From Ilyonectria destructans (taxonomy: Eukaryota > Ascomycota > Sordariomycetes > Hypocreales > Nectriaceae): a DNA stretch of 64,000 nucleotides. Below the pieces are notes generated by a model, which did no database searches, had not been told where the DNA came from, and worked only from the letters and a program-made list of their open reading frames with translations. Below are positions 11,801-20,879 of this stretch, one piece after another; the first letter of the stretch is position 1, and every line of letters starts with the position of its first letter. The translations under genes were made by a program, and so were the position numbers. The DNA lies in contig JAHEWK010000009.1 in the NCBI GenBank assembly GCA_020740775.1, positions 1,860,001-1,924,000 on the forward strand, read 5' to 3'.

Positions 11801-13017
11801 GCCACTTCTATATCAGCTATTTGTCCTGTTTTCGAGTATCGTTTGCGGATTTGCCTATGGAGGTTGTTGAGGAAGATGGCACGATCTCGATACTCATTGA
11901 CAGTAGACTTGAGTGCTTCTCGTCCAGTTTGAATGGCCTCTTCAAGGTCTGCAATTTCTCTTGTTTTAGAATATCGATCCCCCAGTTGGCTTGAAAGGTG
12001 GTTGAGAAACCCAGCGCGGTCTGGGTGACCCTCAGGAGTAGCATTGACAGCTTCTCGCTCAATTCGAATAGCTTCCTCAAGATCCTCAATTGACCCCGTC
12101 CTCGAGAAGCGATCGCCGAGAAAAGATCCAAGATTGCTCAAGCGTCCTGCCAAACTAGGATCATGCTCCAAGGTGGCATGGACGGCTTCTTGCACGAGTT
12201 GAATAGCTTCTTCGAGATAAACCATTTCCTGGGTCCTGATGTATTGAAGACTGAGTTGGGAGCCGAGGTTTTGAAGAATACCAGCACGCTCCGGGTGATC
12301 TTTCGTAGTTGCTTCTTGTGCTTGCCGCCCAATTAGAATAGCTTCTTCAAGGTCCTTCGTAGCTCCCATTCTCAAGTATCGATTCCCAAGTCGGTCTGAA
12401 AGATTCATAAGGACGATCGGGCGGGCAGGGTGGCCCTCGGAGGATAGAGTAAGCGCTTCCCGTCCTATTTGAATCGATTCTTCCAGGTCAGAAATTGTCC
12501 CTGTCCTCAGGAATTGACTGATTAGTCCATTCCCAAGAACATTTAGGCATGCTGGCCGGTCTGGATGATCCCCGGCAGCTGCAAGAACAGCTTCAAGCCC
12601 GATTCGAATGGTCTCCTCCAGATCAGTAATTATTCCTGTTCTCCTGTATCGCTGATGGAAATTGGTTGCAAGATTATTCAAACGTCCTGCTCGGCTTGGT
12701 TGATCGACAGCAGTCGCATCAACAGCTCTGCAACCGAACCGAATTGCTTCTTCTAGGTCGGCAAGTGCTCCTGTCCTTTCGTATTCCTCTTGATACTCAG
12801 TGGCAATAGCGCTCAAACTTCTGGCATGGTCTATCATAGGTCCAAATGGCGTCCGCACAGGTTTCTTCTTAACGCGAATTGACTTCTCCGGATGCGCAAT
12901 TCGCCATATTACTGATTCACGAGGGCGAAGTGGGTTCCTTGGGCTATATGCCCGTTCTGCGCGGTGCCTCCGGATCCTCCTTAGGAGGCTTATCCACATT
13001 CCTTTCTCACCTTCCAT
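8830..13017 (-). CDS. TPR-CHAT protease with 16 tandem 45-residue repeats
   Basis: A single frame encodes about 1395 residues from the Met at 13017 (G at -3); the frame is open to a Met at 13296, giving 1488 residues. Residues 79-798 (DNA 10624-12783) are 16 consecutive 45-residue units of the type Y(S/L)(R/K)TG...DLEEAI..G(R/Q)EA...(T/P)..HPDRA..LNNLG..LG(E/D)R, with a 17th partial unit after them. These are TPR-like helical hairpins. The C-terminal CHAT domain has both expected residues: HFAGHG (His 1206, DNA 9400-9402) and LSACGTG (Cys 1252, DNA 9262-9264), followed by DESIHL and LAGFRHVIGTLWEVND. It is therefore a predicted cysteine peptidase of the caspase/separase clan, cytosolic, with the repeat array as a likely ligand- or partner-binding surface. 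The very even repeats suggest ongoing unit exchange, as in fungal recognition receptors. The substrate is unknown. Confidence 0.88.
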   Translation of the reverse strand: MEGEKGMWISLLRRIRRHRAERAYSPRNPLRPRESVIWRIAHPEKSIRVKKKPVRTPFGPMIDHARSLSAIATEYQEEYERTGALADLEEAIRFGCRAVDATAVDQPSRAGRLNNLATNFHQRYRRTGIITDLEETIRIGLEAVLAAAGDHPDRPACLNVLGNGLISQFLRTGTISDLEESIQIGREALTLSSEGHPARPIVLMNLSDRLGNRYLRMGATKDLEEAILIGRQAQEATTKDHPERAGILQNLGSQLSLQYIRTQEMVYLEEAIQLVQEAVHATLEHDPSLAGRLSNLGSFLGDRFSRTGSIEDLEEAIRIEREAVNATPEGHPDRAGFLNHLSSQLGDRYSKTREIADLEEAIQTGREALKSTVNEYRDRAIFLNNLHRQIRKRYSKTGQIADIEVAIQFSREAVSITPKDHPDRIVGLHYLRNGLHDRFSKTEKMADLEEVIQIGREVLDATSKDNPSRAGYLHQLGIGLGNRYSRARVTADLEEAIRLGQEALCITPEDHQDRLVYLNTLGNQLGERYSMSSSIEDLEDAIRVEQEAVKLTPKDDLGLPGYLNNLGARLGERYLRGGALSDLEDAIQLGQQAAHAAPKGHPDRSACLTTLGNRLSERYSRTGALADLEEAIRICREAIDLTDKDNTEKAKRLNNLGVGLIERYLRTEAVGDLQHAIRVGKEAVQISLEDSPDLPMFLGNLGAQLGELFNMTREQADLDEAIRAGQRAVDLTPQGHTDRAIFLNILGNLLNYQFSVTATTLDLDKAIRVSQETVLATPENHPDRAAYLKNLADGLEDRYSRTGNAVDLEDSMARYQSSLSQVHSSSIVRIKAGRSLIQCCSKVSDWQRAYEASKTMVLLIPELLIRSLENSDKQYVLSQIAGFASEAAAIALLANKGPSVALNFIEEGRGVLATSLEEMRTDILSLQEKHPGLAERFVRLRNELEPPIPRNTLSKGHGSSWQDQANLRYKAGKELDGLITDIRKRDGFRDFLLAPSKTEMQGAARSGPIAVINVSEFRCDAILVEQDRIHLLPLPLLTRGEIEAKAQGGDLSRLEILEWLWDMVANPILSAIGLTHPPTANIWPHIWWIPTGPLAKFPIHAAGRHNMGSFDAVLDRVMSSYSSSVKAIIHGRRRPTTLANSGQAQALLVAMECTPDNSRLPFARKEVSILHGLCKSMALAPIEPTRRKEDILLHLRQCQIFHFAGHGYTDKLDPSKSHLLLEDGRSNPLTVANLLGLNLRQHSPFLAYLSACGTGRIQDERFVDESIHLISGCQLAGFRHVIGTLWEVNDSLCVEMARITYEGMRDGGMTDESVCRGLHDATRKLRDGWLSTRAATKGRRPSVRMAETRSTAGEISAKSVGERDEGDRFPRDVILSVDEEDMGLLQWVPYVHFGV
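10624..12783 (-). repeat. Array of 16 TPR-coding 135-bp units
   Basis: Sixteen head-to-tail 135-bp units encode residues 79-798 of the TPR-CHAT protein. Every unit is exactly 45 codons with no indel. The (R/K)TG, DLEEAI, EA and LG..LG.R positions are almost invariant and the remaining positions vary. Confidence 0.9.
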
Positions 13018-14434
13018 GACTTCAGGAGTAGGGTAATTGAAGGATTCAGGTATTAATGAAATGTCTAGTGAAACTGCAATTTTGTTAACTTGCTTCAAAG
13101 TACTCGACGAACGGTGCTTACTGAATGAAGTATAACGAAATGTAGACAACAAGAGTCCAGGACTGACAGCGTTCCTAACATTAACCCAACAAAGGCGTCT
13201 AGTTGTGGCCAATGATGTCTTGGCGGTGTTGTGCGGTGTCAAAAAGGTATCGCACCAGTTGTCGCCTAACTCCTCTGTTGAACGTGAGGGTAACACGGCA
13301 AAGGCGCGGGGGAAGAGATCGTGGGGGTGGCAACTTATTCCCGCCGAAGATGGATGGGGTAGATTCCGAGAGGTGTAACTCCAAGAAGTCAGCAGGATGA
13401 TGAGTATTGAAAATGCATACGCGGAATCTAGGATGAGGTCATTTCGTCGAGCACGATAATGGGAGGGGTAGTTTGCGGGTGAGGCTGTGTTGGGAGCCCG
13501 ATTGTGATGGTGCCTAATAATTCAGATTCGGTTGTATGTTGAATTGGGGGCCAAATAATTATCCACGTGACTCAGGTGCTCTCGGCTCGATCGGCCGTAA
13601 TTATTTGTGGCAAGGCTGTGACAGCGCCTCGGAAGCTTGAAGGTGAGGGTGTCAAACTGGAGGAATTGATCACTGAGATAGAGCTGGGAGGGTCTTACAA
13701 CAAGGCAACGACACATACGACTGTTATCTCAGCCTTTAGTGATGTTTATCGGGAGTAGTAATGGCATCAATGTGAATGTCTTTGAGCTCTAGTTTCCGAG
13801 AAAGTTAAAGTTGCAAGCCTGAGGCTGTCGATGTAGCGCAATTATTTAAACAATGGGTTGGCCTTCGCGCGGCACCTGAGAAACTTGACTCTGTGCCGCA
13901 TAACACAACTCTGGGGGCCGAGCACATTTTGATGTAGCCTCACTAACCCTAGTCCTATTGCGCATCGCCCTCTGCGCTGCTTTCCATCTCTTCGACGCAG
14001 GTCGTCATATTATTGCTGTTAGGTGCTGCGTCTCTGTGGACATCCTCGTGTTGGAGCAAGTCATGTGGCACTAGATACCTGAGCTAGGTTCCTCGTAAGG
14101 TTGCGAGATGGCTGAACGCACTATCAATGCTATAAGTAATATAAGATGTATGTCTTCGTATGGTGGCTCACCACCTCTCAACAGGCAACTGTCCTCTTCT
14201 TCAATGGCATATCTGCCCTGAAAGCTCGTATTGGCCTGTTACTGAACAATCTGGACCGGGACCATGTGAGCAACACGTACTAGATCTACGTTTGGCTGGT
14301 GGAGGAAGGTGTAAGCCTCCAAGACATGGTTGTGTGGACCGCCCGCCCACTGGTGCAGGATGAAGGAGAGAAGGCGATTGAGAAAACAAAAGTCTACTCA
14401 TGATAGTAAAAAGATCGAATGCTTGGTTACATGC
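13018..14434. other. 1.4-kb intergenic region
   Basis: It holds the probable promoter of the TPR-CHAT gene on the left and the 3' flank of the GST gene on the right. No gene is supported on either strand. Confidence 0.45.
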
Positions 14435-15097
14435 TTAGACAGATACATGCTCCGTAAACCCAGCAAGTCCCTTCTGGCAACCTTCACGATCATCCATGCG
14501 CTTGAACCAGGCAGCGACATTCAGACGTCCTGGAACGTTCATCCAAGGGGCCACTCCGAGCATCGGCTTAACGATTCCATAAAGCAGAATATCCGCTGCC
14601 GAAAATCTGCTACCACAAAGGTACTCCTTTCCCTCAAGCTCATCATCCATCATGTTCAGCGCCTGGTTGATTTGCACTTTTTGAAACGCCCTAGCTCCGG
14701 GAGCAGGAGTACGATTGCCGCGATAAAAGTCGATTGTGTCCTCGCCGTTTCGATACCAGTTGATCAACGGCTGGGCGAGCTCGATGTCCACTCTTCGCAA
14801 CCACATGCGGGTGACGGCGCGCTCCGTCGGGGTCGCACCGAAAAGCGAGTTGCCTCCTTTAGCAACCTCATCGAGATACCCACAGATTGCAGTGATTTCT
14901 GTGATGATGGTACCATCATCAAGTCGGAGGGCTGGGATTTCGCCACGTGAGTTGACGTTGGTACGGTAGGCGAGCCGACGGTTCTCGAGGTTGAGAATGT
15001 CAACAGCCTGAATGTCGAGCTCCAGGCCGCCACGCTCCAAGATGAAAATTCGCACAACCACGGGGTTGGGAGCGTGGACGTTGTCGTAAAGAAGCAT
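14435..15097 (-). CDS. Glutathione S-transferase family protein
   Basis: 220 residues, intronless. The start at 15097 has A at -3 and begins right at the thioredoxin-fold domain; an upstream in-frame Met (15235) would add an uncharacteristic extension. The N-terminal domain (residues 1-82) carries the GST pattern SRGEIPALRLDDGTIITE with the cis-Pro and glutathione-contacting Glu region, and AICGYLDE. The C-terminal all-helical domain (about 95-210) includes CGSRFSAADILLYG, the helix-6 N-capping box (S.AD) of GSTs. Length is normal. It would conjugate or bind glutathione in the cytosol, in detoxification or stress; the class is not resolved. It stands alone, with no cluster context. Confidence 0.88.
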   Translation of the reverse strand: MLLYDNVHAPNPVVVRIFILERGGLELDIQAVDILNLENRRLAYRTNVNSRGEIPALRLDDGTIITEITAICGYLDEVAKGGNSLFGATPTERAVTRMWLRRVDIELAQPLINWYRNGEDTIDFYRGNRTPAPGARAFQKVQINQALNMMDDELEGKEYLCGSRFSAADILLYGIVKPMLGVAPWMNVPGRLNVAAWFKRMDDREGCQKGLAGFTEHVSV

Positions 15098-16495
15098 GTT
15101 CAAAAACGGAACTTGTCCAAGTGGGTTGTCCGTAGAAGAGCGTGTAGAATAAGTAGACGAGTGGAATGTTGAGATACTGGGAAAAGACTGCTCCAAGTTG
15201 GCAGTACTCTGAAGGTTATATAGACCTGCGTTCAACTAATCCGATACGAAAATTGAATGCAATGCATCATGTATTTTCGGACATAGCGGACTTAATCTAC
15301 AGCTGGGGAAGACCTCGTCATGACTTGGTCCCAAATTGGTTACACATTACTCCGTACACGGCGGGTTGAGTTTTGCCTTTCCCTTACCCCATGCGGTTAG
15401 GCTAAGTCTGTAGCTCTAGCACTATTCATTTCGCCCTGACTTTTCTGAGACAGTTGGTCCGCGCCTTGGAGTTTAGCGACAGTTAGGTCAACACAATAAC
15501 GTTATAAGTCCATCAAAACATGCGCCAAGACGGGGATTGCATGGATTTTGTTTTTAACTCCGTCAAGTTGCATAAAGGATCCTCGATTTAGCGAGTTGGC
15601 GCGAAAGCACATGGTCGATGATATCTCCGTTCCCACATGGTGGACGGAATCTTCGTTCGACGGTATCTCCATCCACACATAAAAGTAAACCCTATCCACA
15701 GGCCTGCTTCTTCAAATTTGCATCTCGCCTGCTACAGCTTACTCAATGGATTCTAACACCGTGTACCTAGTTGTAGGTGCCAATCGAGGTATATCCTTAA
15801 TTCCGCTACGAGAACACAACCCATGCGGACTAACTATGGTAGTTTACCTATGAATAACGTGATCCACGCCTGAGCTGCGCCCTTTTTCTTGATCTTCCGA
15901 TACAGCACTGAATCGTGCAGCCATAGCGCCTTCAATTGACTTAAACTACGCTATACACATAATCGGATCCCCAGCTCATTTTGCATCTCGAGGAGCCAAT
16001 CCGGCCTTTTCCTACCGACCCTTACCTTCCCGTTCTTCGCGAGCTAAATACTTATCTGCCTCCTTCTGGGCAAGCAAATCATGTACAGCTCGTGTACTAC
16101 GCATTCCTTCATGCTGTGTACGTGATTTCTTCGCTCTAGTCAAGCTGAGAAGCGGTGAATTAGCACTCGGTAGTGACGGCCGGGGAACCCTGGGTGTTGT
16201 ACGTCTTCTGTTCCGCCGCTTTCTCCCATTTCTTTTTGTCCATCATGTGAAGGAAGAGAACAAAGGCGAGCTGGTCCCGAGAGCGCAGTGAAGACGTTGA
16301 AGAAATTGACTGATTGGGGCATCACTAATATCAGGGACACCTAAATCCCATGGTGGTGGTCATATTAATGCAAAGGAAATGTAGATATCTTAACTCAATA
16401 TCATATGAAAGAACGGTCTGCCCTTGCCTGCCAGCCCCAAGCCCACTATCCAGTCAAGACGAAGTTTTGTCGCCATCCTCTGCCCTAGTAGCCGC
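15098..16495. other. 1.4-kb intergenic region
   Basis: No complete gene. It includes a possible first-exon remnant of an SDR at 15746 (listed separately). The rest shows no coding pattern. Confidence 0.4.
15746..15789 (+). pseudogene. Possible SDR first-exon remnant
   Basis: An ATG opens MDSNTVYLVVGANRGI, which matches the N-terminal strand and dinucleotide-binding loop of fungal short-chain dehydrogenases (VVGANRGIG). A GT follows at the place where many of these genes have their first intron, but no matching downstream exon is seen before 16.5 kb. It is best read as the leftover 5' end of a lost SDR gene. Confidence 0.35.
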
Positions 16496-17724
16496 TTAAG
16501 CCGCCTCATAAGGCCCATTGTTACCCTGTCCATAACCCTGGTTCTGGTTGTGGTCGGGCGTGCTGCCATCACCCTGGTTTCCTTGGTTTCCCTGGATCCA
16601 TTGCGGAGGTGCGTACCCGAGCTGGTTCTGAACGGGAGAACTGTTCCACTGCGCGGGTGGGTATGCGGGCTGCTGAACAGGAGAGTGTGCGGGATACTGA
16701 GCAGCTGGATACACTAGAGAGTGCGTGGAATGCGTAGGTGCGTACGAGGGTGTATGGGTAGGCGGGTACGGACCTTATGATCTTGTTGATAGTGTCCAGC
16801 AGCAGGAGAAGCAGGAGGCGATGGAGCGGGGGCTTGCTAGATATGGATTTGGGTGCTCTGGGTATTCTGCTGCTGCATCTTTAGCTTCATAGTAGCAGCT
16901 TTGGCCTTGCACACGCGCTTCTTGCGCTTCATCATGAATCCAAAACCACCGAGGGCTGAGATGGCACTGGGGATGGAGCCGACGGTGATGCCTGCAATAC
17001 TTCCGGTGGACAACCTGCCCAAGGATGCTCCCGAAGACGCCGTTGATATTGCTGACGATGACGAAGCAGAGCCGGATGCGTCGCTGGTTTTGAGGGCAAT
17101 TGTAATGGCACCATCAACTGCGTCGGTGGAAGCAGCATCAGTTGCAGCAGCCTCAGTTGTTGCGGCGTTGGTGGCAGCGGCTGCAGTCACGGTAACCTCG
17201 TTGACCACAGTCTCACTCTGTGCCTCTTGAGTCGATGCAGGTTGATGAAGACGAGTCATCGCCCGAAGTAATATTGAAGGATATGCTGCGGATTGCCCAC
17301 GCAGTTGAGCCGGACTCGTATAGGGCGAGAAAGGCCACGGCGATGTCGCCACTGTTGTCGGTCAACCAGTCTGCGGTAACAGTCCAGGAGACTGCTGTGG
17401 ACGAGGAGTCCGCTGTATCCCTCCGTTAGCTTGCTTATCTCCATTGATGCCAGGGCTCTTGGATTCACTTACACAGAAGCGAAATGCTATTTGTGTTATC
17501 GCCATCCGTATTCTCCTGCCACAGGAGGAGTCCGACTTTGTCAAAGTCTGTAGTCCATTCGATCGTAATCTTTTCTCCGGCCGTGTAGACGGTATTATCG
17601 GTAAAGTCAGAGTCTTCAGTGACGGTGTCGATGCTGGTAAATTCGCTGTTGCCGGTGACGTCGTCGGCGAAGACGTTCCCGACAATGGCGGCGAGAGGCT
17701 AGAGAGGAGCACTGGACGATACAT
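16496..17724 (-). pseudogene. Decayed Ser/Thr-rich Kre9/KNH-like membrane protein
   Basis: Joining frames on the minus strand recovers a recognisable architecture: signal peptide (MYRPVLLSSL / AAIVGNVFA), an Ig-like domain of the KRE9/KNH1 N-terminal type (DNTVYTAGEKITIEWTTDF, GLLLWQEN), a good intron at 17413-17472 (GTAAGT...GCTAAC...ACAG), a Thr/Ala/Ser stalk, one membrane helix followed by MKRKKR, and a Gln/Pro/Tyr-rich cytoplasmic tail. The frame is broken four times: an extra dinucleotide near 17693 inside the signal peptide, one extra base near 17239, a TAG at 16837-16839, and a missing base near 16773. Related intact fungal genes are often labelled LPXTG-domain proteins. The good splice sites and sequence suggest recent loss. 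A cluster of sequencing errors is the alternative, but neighbouring genes are clean. Confidence 0.65.
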
Positions 17725-18528
17725 GGTGAGGATCAGGACGGGCAAACAGCCATGGTTGACCGAGTTGGCGGGGTCTTTAAGATACAATTTCAGGATGAAT
17801 CAATCAGGACTTTTTAGCAAGGTACTGAGATGCCGGGTTTCAGCCTCGCCGGCTCTGCTCTTTGAACTTATTTTACGGTGATCTGCATGATCGATAAGGC
17901 ATGGATACACTATAGTTTAAGACATGGGCATTTGCACGATTTGTATCAATTTTCCGTAACAAAAGTATCTGGCAGCTGAATGCTGTTCTCTTACCCGTGC
18001 GAGTAATGTTAATTGTGTGCCTCTTGTTCTGAAAACTGGTTTGCTTTGATTTATCCGAGGGCGTTAAATCGATCAATTTGGACAAGGCCAGGAACCCCCG
18101 AAAACTTAAATATTATGTGCATCATGCCGACTCGAAACAATCAGAGACAAGGAGTAATGTTGGATCGTGGCGATGGCCCTATGATGTCTCAATCTCATCC
18201 AACATGCACACGCGCATTGCTACAGGCTGCTCTTTCGCCAAATAGATGTGGTATCAGTGGTATATAGGCAGGCTTGCCTTTCACATGCTATGAGCTCACT
18301 CGACCGCCTGAACAGCTTAGATTGCTATCTGAACGACAAGTCTTGTTCTAGAATTACCCTCATTTGCCCCGAACGGTTCCATTGTTCGTTTGTTCTGCGT
18401 CATTGTTCTCGCGTGTTCTTTTGTGCCTATGGTAGAACACGCTTAACCACAAAGAACGCTTGAAACAAAGTTAGGCTGTAATTGTGAAGTCTTGGTCCCC
18501 GAATAAAGAGTTCAGATTAATTGTTCAG

Positions 18529-18539
18529 GCATAAAATCT
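18529..18539 (+). promoter_or_regulatory. TATA-like box, small-protein gene 1
   Basis: GCATAAAATCT lies about 157 bp before the ATG at 18686. Nearly the same word (GCATAAAAGCTC) precedes family member 2 and GTATAAAGCA precedes member 3, at similar distances. Confidence 0.45.
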
Positions 18540-18586
18540 CGCATGTCTGTCCGAAGTTTGGTGTCAATGTTCAATCATTCAACCTA

Positions 18587-18632
18587 CACATCGCAACCAC
18601 AATCAACCCACACATCGCAACCACAATCGACC
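18587..18632 (+). repeat. 24-bp period direct repeat in leader
   Basis: CACATCGCAACCACAATC.ACC occurs at 18587-18608 and again at 18611-18632 with a single difference, just upstream of small-protein gene 1. It is CA-rich, as fungal 5' leaders often are. Confidence 0.75.
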
Positions 18633-18685
18633 GACTGCGACATTAAAAAAACGGTCGTTACCAAGAACACCAGTACAAATATTCA

Positions 18686-19177
18686 ATGTTTTCCCATCTC
18701 CGCAAGTCTGGCACAAAGCCGCATTACATGGAGCCAGTACATTCCACGGAAGAAGCTGGCTGGCTTGTGACATATTACAAATGGACCGCTGAGATCCACT
18801 TCATCAGCGTCAAGTGCCCCGGAGGACAGGTCTTCATTGTTTTGGTGAGAGAGTGGCGCGATGATATCAATGTCACGGTATCACCAGACGGCAAGGTCGT
18901 TACAATCAATGACAAGTATCTCGCTGGAGCGTTGCCCCCGCCTTGTGACGAGAAGCAGATCATTCATGGTCCACGAGCGACGAACCCCAATGGGCATGCC
19001 ACCATGAGAACTACAGGTGGTCTATGGTGGAAGTGTTCGTTCTCTATTGATGAGGAGAACTCGATTGAGTGTGCATTGTATCCTGAAGAAGGATCCCAGA
19101 CGCTTACTGCTGTCCCTAATTTTGCTTCGTCAGGCACTGCACCATGCGCAGATTGTGCTGCCTGCAGTGAGGAATAG
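18686..19177 (+). CDS. Small orphan protein, tandem family member 1
   Basis: 163 residues, or 149 if translation begins at the Met at 18728. No signal peptide or membrane segment. The core fits the same pattern as the next two genes: a beta-rich stretch (WTAEIHFISVKCPGGQVFIVLV..W) then short alternating hydrophobic strands; the C-terminus ends in a Cys cluster (PCADCAACSEE). It is the most diverged of the three. A TATA-like box lies upstream. I do not recognise the family. It may be a small cytosolic beta-sandwich protein. The start context is weak, so the N-terminus is uncertain. Confidence 0.55.
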   Translation: MFSHLRKSGTKPHYMEPVHSTEEAGWLVTYYKWTAEIHFISVKCPGGQVFIVLVREWRDDINVTVSPDGKVVTINDKYLAGALPPPCDEKQIIHGPRATNPNGHATMRTTGGLWWKCSFSIDEENSIECALYPEEGSQTLTAVPNFASSGTAPCADCAACSEE

Positions 19178-19193
19178 GGCCATGGTTTTAGAG

Positions 19194-19269
19194 ATCTGAA
19201 GGAGTTTTCTATATCTGGAGGAGTACTCCATATCTGCCGGAGTTCTCAATATCTGAAGGACGTCTCTGC
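19194..19269. repeat. 19-bp minisatellite, four copies
   Basis: Four head-to-tail 19-bp units (19194, 19213, 19232, 19251) share ATCTG..GGAG.....AT. They begin 17 bp after the stop codon of small-protein gene 1, so they probably lie in its 3' untranslated region. Confidence 0.85.
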
Positions 19270-19763
19270 TAAATAGAAAAAAACCCATTTGACATTTTAA
19301 TAATGAAAGGCCAGTGATTGCTAAATGTACTAAAATAGAATAGTTATATTCTACCTCAAGTCTCGTAGATCTAGGGTGTTCATTTTAGTAAAGTGAATGT
19401 GAACTGTCTAGTCTAATTTTCATACGTTGTATAGATGTACGCTGTATCCTTATTTGCTATACAGTAGTACTCCATTACAGTGGATTAATCTATGACGGAT
19501 GTGCCTGTGTACTTGTTAATTTTCTTGTTTGACTAGGGGTGTTCTTGCCTGCTCTGTGTTGTTCACCTCCCTAGCCACCACAATGGTGTCTATTACGAAG
19601 CGAAAACGTGTGTTTTAGTGCTTTGCAGTGGGTGTTCCTGTGAGACTGTAGATGAACATATCTGTAGCAAAAAAGAAAAAAGGCAAATAACACAGGAGCC
19701 CAGAGCCCAGAACAAGGTTGTGGTCATTATGGTACACTGAGGAATTGACTGCTTGTTTTCAAA

Positions 19764-19773
19764 GCATAAAAGC
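19764..19773 (+). promoter_or_regulatory. TATA-like box, small-protein gene 2
   Basis: GCATAAAAGC lies 137 bp before the ATG at 19901 and nearly matches the box before gene 1. Confidence 0.45.
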
Positions 19774-19900
19774 TCATGTTTGCTACCAAATTCTCAACCG
19801 TCAATCTACAACAAGTCTACACCATAACTCCACGACCGAGCCACAAAGAACCAAGAACTTACGAAAAGAAGCTCTAGAAAATCACATTATTTTCGAAGCT

Positions 19901-20368
19901 ATGCCGTTCAGCGAGAATACTAATCAGGGCGGAGAACCGTCAGAGGGCACAGTGTTATTCAAGGCAGAAGACTTGACCGCTGAATACACCACCACGGACG
20001 AGAATTACTGGTCTGTGTCTTCTACTAGCCATCAGGAGTTGACAATAACCGGTCCTGGAGGATATCGGTTTAGAGTGTGCTGCCCAAAGCAATGGGGACA
20101 GCTTCATATTGCGAGTACTGACGAGTCACCCAGTCAGCTTGCAATTGTCGATCCTGAATCCGCTCGAGCTTGTATCGGGTCTCATGGGCAGAGATCGTAT
20201 TCTCAAGTAATAAAATGGCATGAGACCGCTGGCGGAAACCGGCCAGTATCTTTGATACTGGAGGGTGATATATGGGGGTTTGATGTCGTTTTCGATGACG
20301 ATGAATCGATGAATGTCACGTACCATACTATGGGCCCCGAGTTTATTTTCATCGCGTCCTATTTGTAA
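19901..20368 (+). CDS. Small orphan protein, tandem family member 2
   Basis: 155 residues from the Met at 19901. The same frame opens upstream at 19718, but that part is 5' leader-like. No signal peptide. The central motif GPGGYRFRVCCPKQWGQ followed by SPSQLAIVDPE is clearly shared with member 3 (TGYLFSILCPANWGR ... NPSQIIISPAED). Both then have about 80 residues of alternating hydrophobic strands ending in ...MG. The acidic, beta-rich composition suggests a compact cytosolic domain. Function unknown. It lies in the same direction as, and between, its two paralogues. Confidence 0.65.
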   Translation: MPFSENTNQGGEPSEGTVLFKAEDLTAEYTTTDENYWSVSSTSHQELTITGPGGYRFRVCCPKQWGQLHIASTDESPSQLAIVDPESARACIGSHGQRSYSQVIKWHETAGGNRPVSLILEGDIWGFDVVFDDDESMNVTYHTMGPEFIFIASYL

Positions 20369-20879
20369 GTCTAGGCCATCGCTTATTTATAAGTGTAGGA
20401 GCAGCATGGTGGATTTTCGGGTAGTCGATTCATTGCTTGCTTTCTACTGAGAACTGCAAGTTGGTACACGCATTAACCCTTGGTTGAGGCAGTAGGAGAT
20501 GGGTATAGAATGTAATACACAAAATTGATAATTGACCCTTGAAATCTGCGATAAGTGCGCCGTGATGTGTTTCTCAATTGTCGGTTCGATGTTTATATGC
20601 TCTGTTCTGAAAATATGAGCTCAGTCTGCTGTTCTGCTACTCATCTGTTTGCGTTTCTGTATCTGAGCGAGTGAACAATAGCGAGAACCACTGCAACGGG
20701 AATGCATAGAACATGTCAACTCAAGAACAAGTAGCCATGGGATTTGTGCTTGGAAGTATAAAGCATTTGCGTTGCGGATTGAAATCTCAACCTCCTTTCC
20801 ATCTTACACTCTGCCACCTTCGTAGCACTATTCGATTTTCACCAACGCAAACTCTTTGCAGCCAAAGTTCTCTACAGCT
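20369..20879. other. Spacer between small-protein genes 2 and 3
   Basis: No gene. It carries the TATA-like word GTATAAAGCA at 20756-20765 and a pyrimidine/CA-rich leader before the ATG at 20880. Confidence 0.45.
20756..20765 (+). promoter_or_regulatory. TATA-like box, small-protein gene 3
   Basis: GTATAAAGCA lies 124 bp before the ATG at 20880, similar in position to the boxes of the two paralogues. Confidence 0.4.

Larger units (their letters stand above)
17725..18685. other. Intergenic region upstream of the small-protein family
   Basis: No gene is supported. The right end carries a TATA-like box (18529-18539) and a short tandem repeat that probably lies in the 5' leader of the next gene. 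Confidence 0.45.
19178..19900. other. Spacer between small-protein genes 1 and 2
   Basis: It contains a 4 x 19-bp tandem repeat directly after gene 1, AT-rich sequence in the middle, and the TATA-like box of gene 2 at 19764-19773. The CA-rich leader of gene 2 follows. Confidence 0.45.
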
